Source: Aquirufa nivalisilvae
Lineage (GTDB): Bacteria > Bacteroidota > Bacteroidia > Cytophagales > Spirosomataceae
NCBI RefSeq assembly: GCF_004307455.1
Contig: NZ_SEWX01000001.1
Span: 558,001 to 622,000, forward strand
Length of the DNA stretch: 64,000 nt
Direction: 5' to 3'
The translations under genes were made by a program, and so were the position numbers. Under the pieces are notes generated by a model. The model was not told the DNA's origin. It saw nothing but the letters and a program-made list of their open reading frames with translations, and ran no database searches. Each line of letters starts with the position of its first letter. Positions within the stretch are counted from its first letter, which is position 1. Shown here in pieces: positions 26,459 to 35,638 of this stretch.

Positions 26459-28888
26459 CTACTCCTCATCCATCATACTTCTACGTTGCTTAGCCGCTTG
26501 TTTAGTCGTTTTGATGCGGTAATTGAATGTCAAGTTGAATTGTGTTAGACGACCTTGAAACTCTGATTTGGTGTAAAATCCAGTACCTCTCGTCTCAGAC
26601 CGCATGATTCTAGAACTGAATACATCTAAGATATTCAGCGTTAAAGTTCCATTGCCTTTCATGATGTCTTTACTAGCCGACAAGTCCATCCATGCAATGT
26701 AACCTCTTGAACCCTGTGGGGTATTTTGTGGCGCTTCATAATTGGCTCTCAATTGAGCATCTACTCCTCCTCCTAGCTTAAAGCGGGATGTATGACGCGC
26801 AAACCAAGAATAGGTATCACTCACATAGTTGGGATCAATGTTGCTGGCATCTGCCTTAGCGCGGAAAATATTGACACTCAAATCGGCCTTCCATATTTTA
26901 CTTAGATTGGAAGATCCAGTAAATTCGGCACCCATGGAAACTTCATTTTTGAAGTTTTGAGGTAAAGTAACCGAATAGCCATTGGCATCTACCTGACGGA
27001 TACGATCTATTTTTCCATCAGTATTCCGATAGTAAATGGATGAACTGATACTGCCATTTTCATAGTATTTCACATGACCTAAATCAAACACATCGGTGAA
27101 TTGAGGATTTAGATTTGGATTACCTGAGAAATAGTTTCGGTTGTCAGAATAGGTTACAAATGGACTTAACTCATTGTAAGTAGGTCTACGAACTCTTCTG
27201 GAATAGCCTAGTTGGAATGAATTATCTGCCGACAAAGAATAGGTAAAATGGGCACTTGGGAACAAATTGGCGTAGTTCCTTGGGTTTTTCTCATGCGTTT
27301 GCAATAGCTCTGTACGGATGTCTGTCATCTCCCCACGGATCCCCACTTGATAGGAGAATTTCTTGATTTTGGTTCCCCAAATGGCATAAGCAGCTGTGAT
27401 GTTTTCATGGTAAACAAAATTGTTTTGTAAACCAGGTACTACCGTGAATTCTCCCGTTTCTTGTTTTTGAGTGACAATGTAATCATTGGTCATATCACGG
27501 AAACTCGTACGTAAACCCGTTTCTATTTTACCATCCTTTCCTACCGGATTCACATAATCTGCCTGTAATATCCATTGGTGTTCAGCTTCATCATTAAGTG
27601 ATTTTTGAATTCTAGAATTTTCTGGAAAAGCACTTCCATCAGGTCTTTTACCTACTTGAGTAAATAATTGGTCCGAACTTTCCCAATAATCTAAATAGCG
27701 TAAATCAGCAGTAAACTCTTTGCCTTTTCTAGCAAACGATTTTTTGAAGGTCAAGGCATACTCGGAATTTGGCTCCGCTTCTTTTTCGTCTTGCTGGCGA
27801 TCAGTAATGCTATATAAATTGCTCAAGCTTTTTTGGTAGTCCAAATAATGAAAATCTGAAATACGGCGAACATCGGTTCTTCGAAAAATATATGAACCAG
27901 TTAAAACCGTTTTTTCATTGAAAAAATAATCTGCTCCTCCGCGGATATTATTGACCATACCTCTCACATTATTTTGAGAAGTTTGTTGCAAATAATTGGT
28001 TTGTCCAGGTGTATAAACTTCTTGGTAAATATTTCCTCTGCCAGGTGTTCTGCGGTAAAATAATCCGTAATTGAGAAAGAAATTCAATTTGTCCTTGCGG
28101 TAGTTGACAATCGCTGTAGCACCGAAATTCTCGGGATATCCCGTCGTAGTTTCAATGGCCCCATTAAATCCTTGGTTTTGATTTTTCTTCAAAACAATAT
28201 TGATGATTCCCGCCATACCCTCAGCTTCATAACGCGCAGAAGGATTCGTAATAACTTCCACTTTTTCAATCAAGTTTCCTTGTAAAGATTGTAGTCCACC
28301 TGCTCCACTGATTCCTACCAAAGTAGAAGGTTTACCGTCAATTAATATGCGGACATTGTCACTTCCTCTTAATTTAACCCCACCCTCACCGTCTACTTGA
28401 ATGGAAGGCAGGTTGCCTAAAATTTCAGAGGCCGTCGCACCACGATTGGCTAAATCTGTGCCAACATTAAATATACGTTTATCCAAAGCCAATTCCATCG
28501 AAGCTTTTTGGCCTTTGACAGTTACCTCTTCTAAGGTTTTAGAAGAAGATTTAGCTTCCAAAATACCCAAGTTGATGGTATGATTTTCTTTATTAATACT
28601 AATTCCTTTTTGAGTAATGGTTTCAAATCCCACACTTTCAATGACCACATCATAGGTACCATAAACTACTTCGGTAGAAAATTGGCCTTTGTCATCTCCT
28701 ATTCCACCCGTAATTAATTTTTGAGCTCCCGCTTGAAATATGCGAATGCTAGAAAATGGGACAGGTGCTTTGGATTCTTTTTCAATGATTTGACCTTTAA
28801 TTTTACCTTTTGGTCCTACTTGGGCTAAAATCGAAAAACTTAGGATTGTAAGAATGAATGTGAAGCTAACTAGGTGTTTAAATTTCAT
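26459..28888 (-). CDS. TonB-dependent receptor of the outer-membrane beta-barrel (OMP_b-brl_3) family
   Basis: 809 residues from the ATG at 28888. An in-frame start at 28951 would add 21 residues before the signal peptide MKFKHLVSFTFILTILSFSILAQ, so I prefer the shorter form. Order: carboxypeptidase-regulatory-like domain (KIKGQIIEKESKAPVPFSSI), plug (LEEVTVKGQKAS, LGNLPSIQVDGEGGVKLRGS, VEVITNPSARYEAEGMAGIINI), then a barrel with FRRTD, GYSRRVRRPTYNELSPF and NPNLNPQFTDVFDLGH, typical of the family. Substrate unknown. The divergent ApbE-DUF2271 and PepSY genes suggest metal or siderophore traffic. A Met-Asp-Glu-Glu tail ends the protein, unlike the usual terminal aromatic. Confidence 0.9.
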   Translation of the reverse strand: MKFKHLVSFTFILTILSFSILAQVGPKGKIKGQIIEKESKAPVPFSSIRIFQAGAQKLITGGIGDDKGQFSTEVVYGTYDVVIESVGFETITQKGISINKENHTINLGILEAKSSSKTLEEVTVKGQKASMELALDKRIFNVGTDLANRGATASEILGNLPSIQVDGEGGVKLRGSDNVRILIDGKPSTLVGISGAGGLQSLQGNLIEKVEVITNPSARYEAEGMAGIINIVLKKNQNQGFNGAIETTTGYPENFGATAIVNYRKDKLNFFLNYGLFYRRTPGRGNIYQEVYTPGQTNYLQQTSQNNVRGMVNNIRGGADYFFNEKTVLTGSYIFRRTDVRRISDFHYLDYQKSLSNLYSITDRQQDEKEAEPNSEYALTFKKSFARKGKEFTADLRYLDYWESSDQLFTQVGKRPDGSAFPENSRIQKSLNDEAEHQWILQADYVNPVGKDGKIETGLRTSFRDMTNDYIVTQKQETGEFTVVPGLQNNFVYHENITAAYAIWGTKIKKFSYQVGIRGEMTDIRTELLQTHEKNPRNYANLFPSAHFTYSLSADNSFQLGYSRRVRRPTYNELSPFVTYSDNRNYFSGNPNLNPQFTDVFDLGHVKYYENGSISSSIYYRNTDGKIDRIRQVDANGYSVTLPQNFKNEVSMGAEFTGSSNLSKIWKADLSVNIFRAKADASNIDPNYVSDTYSWFARHTSRFKLGGGVDAQLRANYEAPQNTPQGSRGYIAWMDLSASKDIMKGNGTLTLNILDVFSSRIMRSETRGTGFYTKSEFQGRLTQFNLTFNYRIKTTKQAAKQRRSMMDEE

Positions 28889-29132
28889 GTTAATTTTATT
28901 GACAACCCGAATATGGGCCTTAGAGGTATTAATTTTGGTAAAAATCGACAAAATGGAGATTAATTACAACGTAAATCCAGATAGCGACTTAATAATCAGG
29001 GCAGATCAGCGTTTAGGAAAAGGAAATATTTTTGCTTTGGGTAGACAAAAAAGAGTAGTTTATCTATAATTTAATAGCCATCTAAGGAATAAATTTAAAT
29101 TTCGATATCAAATAACCCTAATGAAATAGCAT

Positions 29133-30632
29133 ATGTTAAGATCCCTTGGCCTTGCAGCCCTTTCTGTTACCTCTCCCCAAATTACGTCCACTCAATCTTC
29201 TGGTATTTATGTTTCTCAAATGGATCATTTGTTGGGAACTTCCTTAGATCTTAAAATAGCGGCATCGCATTATGGAGCGGCTAAAAAAGCAGAAGCCAGT
29301 TTACTAGCGGAAGTGAAACGCTTAAGTCAAATTTTGGGTACTTATCACCCTAGTACCGAGTTTAATCAATGGATGACGAGTCAAGGGGAGTTTAAGCCTG
29401 TATCTAACGAATTATTGGAAGTTCTTCAGCACTTTGATGCTTGGCATCAAAAAACAGGAGGCTTGATTAACGCCTCCGCAGAAGAAATCACGCATGTTTG
29501 GAAAGAAGCTGTTCATAATAACCAGTTACCTCAAGAAGAGCATATTCAAGCAGCGGTCAACATAGCTCAACAAAAACATTGGGAAATCAATGAGGCTGAA
29601 CAAAGCATTGCGAGAACCAGTCAAGCTGCCTTACGCTTACATTCATTTGCCAAGTCGTATGTCATGCAAAAAGCTGCTGATATCGCTTTAGCTATGGATG
29701 GGGTGAATGGAATTGTATTAAATGTCGGTGGAGATATCATCGTTAAAGGAAATGGGGTAGATCAAATTTCGATCAAAGACCCTCGAAATTTCGCAGAAAA
29801 TGCCGCACCACATTCCCAAATATTGGTAGAAAATAAAGCAGTAGCCACTTCTGGAGATTATCAAAGAGGGTTCGAAATCAATAAACAATGGTTTTCTCAT
29901 GTGATGAACCCTTTGACTGGCCAACCTGCCTCTGAAATCATCAGTGCGACTGTTGTACATCCGGATGCCGTAACAGCGGGGGCTTTATCTACGGCCTTTC
30001 AGGTGATGAGCCCGGCAGAAAGCCAGCATTTAGCTTCCTCTATCCCTGATACCGATTATTTGATTTTGACGAAGTCGGGAGAAGAATATACAAGTCCCAA
30101 TTGGAATAATCTTTTAGCCTCGAATGCCCCCAATTTCCGTCCTTCAAGTTTAAGTACGAATATCTTGATGGTCAATCAAAAGGAAAAAATGTGGACAGAT
30201 AAGCAGGAATTGCAAATTAAATTCGAGTTAGCCAATTTTGAAGGGCGCTTCCGTCGTCCCTTTGTGGCTGTATGGGTAGAAGATGAAAATCATAAGCCAA
30301 TCAGACGCATCGCATTGTGGTTTAATAAGCCAAGATGGTTGCCAGATTTACGTTCATGGTATGCAGCACAAAGAGAAAGTGCGATTGATATTGCTTCTTT
30401 GGCGAGTGCGACTCGTTCACCTGGAGAATATACGTTGGTGTGGGATGGAAAAGATGATGCTGGGCAATTTGTGAAACAAGGAAAATATACGGTGTACATA
30501 GAGGCCGCTCGTGAACATGGGACATACCAATTGATGAAACAAGAAATGAATTTCAATGGTAAAGATCAAAAGCAAACGCTTTCTGGTAATGAAGAAGTAA
30601 CGGGTGCATCATTAAGTTATGTAGCCAAATAA
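29133..30632 (+). CDS. ApbE-family FAD:protein FMN transferase fused to DUF2271
   Basis: 499 residues. Residues about 20-340 are ApbE: HSFAKSYVMQKAAD, LNVGGDIIVKGNG, ATSGDYQRGFEI, SHVMNPLTGQPASE and DAVTAGALSTAFQVM are its flavin- and metal-binding strings. Residues about 355-490 match DUF2271 (QIKFELANFEGRFRRPFVAVWVED, IALWFNKPRWLPDLRSWY, GEYTLVWDGKDDAGQFV). ApbE attaches FMN covalently to exported redox proteins. DUF2271 accompanies PepSY flavin-reductase modules, and here the PepSY protein is the next gene. The first residues (MLRSLGLAALSVTSPQ) look like a short signal or anchor. A role in extracytoplasmic flavin-dependent ferric reduction is inferred. Confidence 0.88.
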   Translation: MLRSLGLAALSVTSPQITSTQSSGIYVSQMDHLLGTSLDLKIAASHYGAAKKAEASLLAEVKRLSQILGTYHPSTEFNQWMTSQGEFKPVSNELLEVLQHFDAWHQKTGGLINASAEEITHVWKEAVHNNQLPQEEHIQAAVNIAQQKHWEINEAEQSIARTSQAALRLHSFAKSYVMQKAADIALAMDGVNGIVLNVGGDIIVKGNGVDQISIKDPRNFAENAAPHSQILVENKAVATSGDYQRGFEINKQWFSHVMNPLTGQPASEIISATVVHPDAVTAGALSTAFQVMSPAESQHLASSIPDTDYLILTKSGEEYTSPNWNNLLASNAPNFRPSSLSTNILMVNQKEKMWTDKQELQIKFELANFEGRFRRPFVAVWVEDENHKPIRRIALWFNKPRWLPDLRSWYAAQRESAIDIASLASATRSPGEYTLVWDGKDDAGQFVKQGKYTVYIEAAREHGTYQLMKQEMNFNGKDQKQTLSGNEEVTGASLSYVAK

Positions 30633-30653
30633 ATTAGATTCTATTATTATTAA

Positions 30654-30682
30654 GAGCCCACGAGTCATTCATGGGCTTCTTT
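30654..30682 (+). terminator. Hairpin between ApbE-DUF2271 and PepSY genes
   Basis: GAGCCCA and TGGGCTTC pair around an 11-base loop, followed by TTTT. It lies in the 61-base gap and may attenuate rather than stop transcription into the PepSY gene. Confidence 0.55.
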
Positions 30683-30693
30683 TAACCAAGCAT

Positions 30694-31320
30694 ATGAGTA
30701 CACCCAATTCTAAATTAAAACCTAAGCAAAGTAAACTTCGTCGTTCTACTGCAGAAATCTCCCGCTGGCTACACATTTATTTATCCATGTTCAGCTTTGC
30801 GATTGTCTTATTCTTTTCTGTGACGGGTTTAACCTTGAATCATCAAGAGTGGTTACCTGAGAAATCCGATGTTCAGGAGCAAAAAGCGAAGTTGAATGTG
30901 GCTTGGGTGAATCAAGTGGATACGGCTAAAATTGCCAAATTGGAAGTAGTGGAACATCTACGAAATACCCATGGAATCAAAGGGCAATTGAATGATTTTA
31001 GAATTGATGATGCCGAAATTTCGGTTTCATTTCAAGGGCCAGGCTATACAGCTGATGTGTTTATTGATCGAGAATCTGGGGCTTATGATTTAACTGAAAC
31101 CCGCATGGGATGGATGGCTGTCATTAATGATTTACATAAAGGTAGAGATACAGGCAAATCCTGGGCTTGGGTGATTGATATTTCGGCCATATTCATGATA
31201 TTCATTTCAGCTACGGGCTTAATCTTGTTGTTATTTTTGAAGAAAAGAAAATCATCTGGGTTAATTTGGGCACTGATCGGCTTAGCGCTTTCCTATGGAG
31301 TCTACCATTTTTTAACTTAA
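30694..31320 (+). CDS. PepSY-associated transmembrane protein
   Basis: 208 residues. An N-terminal helix with a possible haem-ligand histidine (WLHIYLSMFSFAIVLFFSVTGLTLNHQEW, about 25-53), a soluble PepSY-like stretch (about 60-145), then two C-terminal helices (WVIDISAIFMIFISATGLILLL and LIWALIGLALSYGVYHFL). His residues in LHIYLS, LNHQEW and NDLHKGRD are the pattern seen in PepSY-type membrane reductases. With ApbE-DUF2271 upstream it probably makes an inner-membrane electron-transfer unit delivering electrons to a periplasmic flavin. Short compared with full PepSY reductases (about 380 or more residues). Confidence 0.85.
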   Translation: MSTPNSKLKPKQSKLRRSTAEISRWLHIYLSMFSFAIVLFFSVTGLTLNHQEWLPEKSDVQEQKAKLNVAWVNQVDTAKIAKLEVVEHLRNTHGIKGQLNDFRIDDAEISVSFQGPGYTADVFIDRESGAYDLTETRMGWMAVINDLHKGRDTGKSWAWVIDISAIFMIFISATGLILLLFLKKRKSSGLIWALIGLALSYGVYHFLT

Positions 31321-31407
31321 AATAGACTTTTTTGCTAAGAGAGAGGTATTGGAAATGAGATGGTTTTTACCATTATTTGTCATTGATTTGAGCAAAACCC
31401 TATCCCA

Positions 31408-32229
31408 ATGTTTGAGAACCTTATTTCTTATTTTGACCATATACCGAGTAGCCATCGTGCCCTCATTTTAGCCGGAGGTATCAGCTTTTTTTGGTTGTTA
31501 GAATACGCCATGCCTTTGGTGTCTTTTCGCTACAATAAGTGGAAGCATGCTGGTATAAACCTCTTATTTACCTTCACCACCATCGTGGTTAATTTTGGCT
31601 TTGCACTTTGGATTGTGAAACTGAGCGACTGGACCATAGCAAATCAAATAGGTGTTTTACAATGGTTTCCTATGGGAAATTGGGGCCAATTGATTGTGGG
31701 ATTATTGCTATTAGATCTAGTAGGAGCCTATTTTGTACATTGGGTAGAACATAAAGTAAAAGTGATGTGGAAGTTTCACATGGTGCATCATGCCGACACG
31801 ATGGTGGATACCACCACGGCCAATCGACATCATCCTGGCGAAAGTGTTATTAGAGCATTGTTTACTATGCTTGGCGTGCTAGTTTGTGGTGCACCCATGT
31901 GGTTGGTTATGATTTACCAAAGTTTATCAGTGGTATTATCTCAATTCAATCATGCCAATATTCGCCTGCCACAATGGCTAGATACGCTTATCAGTTATGT
32001 GATTGTTTCACCGAATATGCATAAGGTACACCATCATATGAGTCGTCCACAAACAGATTCCAATTATGGAAATATATTCGCCATTTGGGATCGCGTATTT
32101 GGGACTTTCAATCGTACTTCTGTGAGCCAGGTACAATATGGCTTAGATGTTTTGGATAATCAGCGAGATGGGGATTTGGGCTACCAAATAAAAGCTCCAT
32201 TTGATTCCAACATCAAAACGGATTATTAG
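31408..32229 (+). CDS. Sterol desaturase/fatty acid hydroxylase superfamily membrane enzyme
   Basis: 273 residues with about five hydrophobic helices. The di-iron histidine clusters are complete: HWVEHK (His-x3-His), HMVHHAD (His-x2-His-His), RHHPGES and HKVHHHMSRPQ (His-x2-His-His), in the usual order. Such enzymes hydroxylate or desaturate lipids using oxygen. The substrate could be a fatty acid or sphingoid lipid, but this is not decidable here. Its stop overlaps the convergent lactonase-RidA stop by four bases (TTAG, 32226-32229). Confidence 0.9.
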   Translation: MFENLISYFDHIPSSHRALILAGGISFFWLLEYAMPLVSFRYNKWKHAGINLLFTFTTIVVNFGFALWIVKLSDWTIANQIGVLQWFPMGNWGQLIVGLLLLDLVGAYFVHWVEHKVKVMWKFHMVHHADTMVDTTTANRHHPGESVIRALFTMLGVLVCGAPMWLVMIYQSLSVVLSQFNHANIRLPQWLDTLISYVIVSPNMHKVHHHMSRPQTDSNYGNIFAIWDRVFGTFNRTSVSQVQYGLDVLDNQRDGDLGYQIKAPFDSNIKTDY

Positions 32230-33785
32230 TAAAGCTCTACGACCATTTCTACTTCTACCGCAGCATTATTCGGTAATACGTTGACGCCAACCGCTGAGCG
32301 AGCATGTTTTCCTTTGTCGCCAAAAACGGCCACCATTAAGTCAGAAAAGCCATTCATGACCTGTGGTTGTTGAGTAAAGCTAGGATCTGAGTTAACAAAA
32401 CCAGTTACTTTCAAGATGCGTTTCACTCTGCGTAAATCACCTAATTGGCCTTTTAAGGTAGATATTAAAGCAATTCCAGCCATTTTCGCTGCTGCTTGAC
32501 CCTCTTCTACACTTAGTTTATTACCTAGCTTTCCTAGCACAAATCCGCCTTCTGCCTTCTCTGGTAAATGCCCTGATAAATAGGCGATATTTCCTGCCCG
32601 AGTAAATTTGACATAATTAGCTAAAGGTGTGCTGGGTTTCAGTAAAGTGATACCTAAAGCTTGAAGACGTTCTTCGGGGCTATCAGGTTTCTTGATAAAT
32701 AAAAGACACACTGGAGCTGCAACTGCGATGTCCTGTTTGCTGTCCGTTAATAAACCTGTCTGCTGATTAACAGAAAATACTTGAATTCTATTTTCGGTTT
32801 GACTGGCCACAAATAACCATTTCCCGCTAGGGTCATAGCTGAAATTTCTTGGCATTTTTGCTACTGTTTGGTAACCCATTGACTTCAATGTCCCATCCGC
32901 TTGTATCGCAAAAAGAGCTAGGTTGTCACTAGTAATTCGATTGGAACTAATCAACCATTTCCCATTGGGAGAAATATGTATGTCGGCACTAGCTTTAACG
33001 GCTACTTTTGTACTTGTATCAGAAACAATGTTTTGAATTTTGTCCAAGCCATGAGCATTAATTTTAAAGACATCAACTGTACCATTTAGTTCATTGATGA
33101 CATAGGCGAGCTGTCCATTTGGATGAAAAATCATATGACGTGGACCGTTACCTGCACTCACCGAAATGGATTGATAATTTTCGGACAATGTTCCATCAGG
33201 TAAAATAGGATGCCAATGGATTTTGTCAGAACCTAAATCGGGCACATATAAGCTTTTTTGATCGGGAGAAATGGCCACCATGTGGGCATGTGGTGTGTCT
33301 TGTCGGCCAGTTACTACGCTGGAACCTTTATAAAAAAAGGATTGAGAAGCAGGTAGCAGCCGGCCATTCTCTTCTGTTTTAAATACATTGAGCGAGCCAC
33401 TTCCATAATTAGCCACATAGACCGTTTTACTTGCCTCATGGTATTTGACAAAACATGGACCATCGCCGATGGTTGGGCTAGAATTTAATTTGGTATATGT
33501 GCCATTGGCATTTCGGGCATAGGCACTAATGGCGGATTTCCCTCCACCTTCTTCTGATACAGAATATAATAAATTTCCATCAGCCGAAAGTGCTTGATAC
33601 GATGCATTAGGGTTTTCTCGAATGTAGTTGGGTTTCGTTTTGGCAGTAGCTAAATCTAAGTCAAACACTTCGATACCTGGGTTTTTGGCTTTGGTATAGG
33701 AACCAACAATTAATTGATATTGGGTAGAATCTGAACTGCCAAAAGCGAATAAGGTATGAATGAATAAGAAGATGGAACTTAACAT
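32226..33785 (-). CDS. Exported lactonase beta-propeller fused to a RidA (YjgF) domain
   Basis: 519 residues from the ATG at 33785; an upstream in-frame start at 33851 is rejected because [16 protein letters not shown] makes a signal peptide. Residues about 20-355 are the seven-bladed 6-phosphogluconolactonase-like fold ([57 protein letters not shown]). Residues about 370-519 are a RidA/YjgF domain of the UK114-like type ([30 protein letters not shown]), with the catalytic-type Arg at 496. RidA deaminates reactive enamines and imines. Joining it to an exported lactonase is unusual. An ACCTAT leader precedes the gene; a YdjC-like gene is divergent 92 bases away. Confidence 0.87.
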   Translation of the reverse strand: MLSSIFLFIHTLFAFGSSDSTQYQLIVGSYTKAKNPGIEVFDLDLATAKTKPNYIRENPNASYQALSADGNLLYSVSEEGGGKSAISAYARNANGTYTKLNSSPTIGDGPCFVKYHEASKTVYVANYGSGSLNVFKTEENGRLLPASQSFFYKGSSVVTGRQDTPHAHMVAISPDQKSLYVPDLGSDKIHWHPILPDGTLSENYQSISVSAGNGPRHMIFHPNGQLAYVINELNGTVDVFKINAHGLDKIQNIVSDTSTKVAVKASADIHISPNGKWLISSNRITSDNLALFAIQADGTLKSMGYQTVAKMPRNFSYDPSGKWLFVASQTENRIQVFSVNQQTGLLTDSKQDIAVAAPVCLLFIKKPDSPEERLQALGITLLKPSTPLANYVKFTRAGNIAYLSGHLPEKAEGGFVLGKLGNKLSVEEGQAAAKMAGIALISTLKGQLGDLRRVKRILKVTGFVNSDPSFTQQPQVMNGFSDLMVAVFGDKGKHARSAVGVNVLPNNAAVEVEMVVELY

Positions 33786-33787
33786 AG

Positions 33788-33797
33788 GAAATAGGTT
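33788..33797 (-). promoter_or_regulatory. AACCTATTTC leader motif before lactonase-RidA gene
   Basis: On the minus strand AACCTATTTC ends two bases before the ATG at 33785. It supports this ATG over the upstream in-frame one. Confidence 0.45.
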
Positions 33798-33877
33798 TTT
33801 GTGCAACAAGATACGAATGTCCGCAAATTTTGGGTATTTTTCCCAGAACAATTTTCCTAAATCTAATTTTCAATACG

Positions 33878-34726
33878 ATGAAGAAGGTTTTGCTACTGCT
33901 CTTTTGGGCATTTCAATCTTGGGCCCAAAATCCCCAAGCTCCCCGGTTGATTGTTCGTGGAGATGATATGGGCTATAGTCATTCGGGTAATTTGGCCTTG
34001 ATGCAATCCTCCTTGCAAGGGATCCAATCCTCCATTGAAGTGATTGTTCCTTCACCTTGGTTTCCGGAGGCGGTGCAGATGCTACAAGCAAATCCTTCTA
34101 TTGATGTGGGAATACATTTGGCAATTACGAGTGAGTGGGATAAAGTTAAATGGAGGCCTTTAACAGAGGCCAAAAGTTTGCGTGATCCAGATGGGTATTT
34201 TTTTCCGATGGTGTATGCTAACAAAGATTACCCTGGCTTGGCGATAATAGAAAATAAGTTTACGTTGGCAGATATTGAAGCAGAATTTAGGGCTCAAATA
34301 GAATTAGCCATCAAAAAAATCCCAAGAATAAGCCACATTTCGTCGCACATGGGATGTTCCAGAATAAATGAAGAAGTGATTGAAATGACCAAAAAATTGG
34401 CCAAAGAATATCATTTAATTTATGATAATACGACATACCCTTTTGAGCGAGCTACTTATGCAGGTCCTAGCCAAACATCTGCTCAAAAGATTACCAGTTT
34501 TATCCAGATGCTTCGGAAACTTCAAGCAGGCAAGACTTATTGTTTTGTCGATCATCCAGGTTTAGATGATGCAGAATTGAAGGCCGTTTCCCATATTGGA
34601 TATGAGGGAGTGGCTGCGGACCGACAAGGCGTTACGGATGTATTTACGAGTCAGCAGGTAAAAGCCGCCATTCGAGAATTAGGGATTCAAGTGATTGCAT
34701 ACCGTGATTTGGGACCTAAACCTTGA
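33878..34726 (+). CDS. Exported YdjC/ChbG-family carbohydrate deacetylase (second copy)
   Basis: 282 residues from the ATG at 33878; 16 extra in-frame codons upstream would precede the signal peptide MKKVLLLLFWAFQSWAQ and overlap the divergent gene region, so they are rejected. Motifs: VRGDDMGYSHSGN (Asp29-Asp30), GIHLAITSEW (His80), SHISSHMGC (His153, His157). It is a distant paralogue of the 18982-20064 protein, sharing the HL-T-SEW string and the exported location. Neighbours give no clear pathway. Probably removes acetyl groups from a periplasmic oligosaccharide. Confidence 0.87.
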   Translation: MKKVLLLLFWAFQSWAQNPQAPRLIVRGDDMGYSHSGNLALMQSSLQGIQSSIEVIVPSPWFPEAVQMLQANPSIDVGIHLAITSEWDKVKWRPLTEAKSLRDPDGYFFPMVYANKDYPGLAIIENKFTLADIEAEFRAQIELAIKKIPRISHISSHMGCSRINEEVIEMTKKLAKEYHLIYDNTTYPFERATYAGPSQTSAQKITSFIQMLRKLQAGKTYCFVDHPGLDDAELKAVSHIGYEGVAADRQGVTDVFTSQQVKAAIRELGIQVIAYRDLGPKP

Positions 34727-34792
34727 TAGAAATCATATGACCGATAAATAATTTATTCATAGTAGCAGGAAAAGTCAGTTAACAAATTTTTG

Positions 34793-34800
34793 TACCTTTG
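34793..34800 (+). promoter_or_regulatory. TAnnTTTG promoter for TauD-type gene
   Basis: TACCTTTG matches the Bacteroidota -7 consensus exactly and lies 52 bases before the ATG at 34853. No convincing -33 TTTG is seen at the expected distance. Confidence 0.5.
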
Positions 34801-34852
34801 AAATTGGGATCATTGAAATGTTCTTTTTGTATCAAATTTGAAAAATGTACGT

Positions 34853-35635
34853 ATGAAATTCTTTAAGAAAATTAATTTTACGACCGAACAAGAGACCATT
34901 GCTGAATTAACAGAAGCGGTTAAGCAATATAAAGTAATCCATTTGGCAGGCTATAATTTGCCAATTCCTTTGGAACAATTTTACATCAATTTTGCGGACT
35001 CTATCGGTACTCCTTTTAATGAGGACGAAGATTTGATTACAGGAGAAAGAAAGGACAACCGTTGGATAGATATTAGTTATGATCCAGCTATTCCAGATCG
35101 TTATAGAAGTAGTAATACCCGTCAGCCATTACATACAGATGATTCCTATGTGGAACTAGGCGATGAAAAATCCTTGCAGTTTTTTTACTGCACATCACGT
35201 GCTGCCCGTGGAGGTGCAACCACATTTTTTGATTTACCAGATTTGGTAGATTGTTTAAAAATAGATGGTCAAGAGGAACTATTGGAGCGTTTGATGACCA
35301 TTACAGTGAATTTTGATAAGGCTGGTCATAAGAAAGTACGTAAGATTTTAGACCAAGATGAATTGGGTTGGTTGGCCAACTGGAATTATTTCTGTGTTGA
35401 TAAAGACAATACACCTGAAGCCCTTCAATTAGTAGAAGATTTTCATCAATTTTTAGAGACTCGGGTTATCAATGCGGGTTTGGTTTTACCTGTTCAATTA
35501 GAACGTGGAGAGGCGGCATTTTTTCATGATGATCGTATTTTACATGGAAGAAATGCCTATTTCGCTTCACAAAAGGGAGAACGTTGCTTGATCAAAGGTA
35601 AGATTATATTAGAGCCAGATTTTCAATTGTCCTAG
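34853..35635 (+). CDS. TauD/TfdA-family Fe(II)/2-oxoglutarate dioxygenase
   Basis: 260 residues from the ATG at 34853 (an in-frame TTG at 34838 is less likely). The iron triad is visible: His94-x-Asp96 in PLHTDDSYVEL and distal His231 in RILHGRNAYF, with Arg244 probably binding 2-oxoglutarate. The family hydroxylates small molecules such as taurine, herbicide acids, carnitine precursors or amino acids. It starts behind its own promoter, and its stop is three bases before an aldo/keto reductase gene, so the two form a pair. Substrate unknown. Confidence 0.9.
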   Translation: MKFFKKINFTTEQETIAELTEAVKQYKVIHLAGYNLPIPLEQFYINFADSIGTPFNEDEDLITGERKDNRWIDISYDPAIPDRYRSSNTRQPLHTDDSYVELGDEKSLQFFYCTSRAARGGATTFFDLPDLVDCLKIDGQEELLERLMTITVNFDKAGHKKVRKILDQDELGWLANWNYFCVDKDNTPEALQLVEDFHQFLETRVINAGLVLPVQLERGEAAFFHDDRILHGRNAYFASQKGERCLIKGKIILEPDFQLS

Positions 35636-35638
35636 GAC

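Noticed and set aside
28889-28951. N-terminal extension of the TonB receptor (start at 28951)
   Set aside because: The added residues would precede and spoil the signal peptide that begins at the Met of MKFKHLVSF.
33830-33877. Upstream in-frame start for the second YdjC-like gene
   Set aside because: It would place 16 hydrophilic residues in front of a good signal peptide and lie across the divergent promoter region. The ATG at 33878 is preferred.
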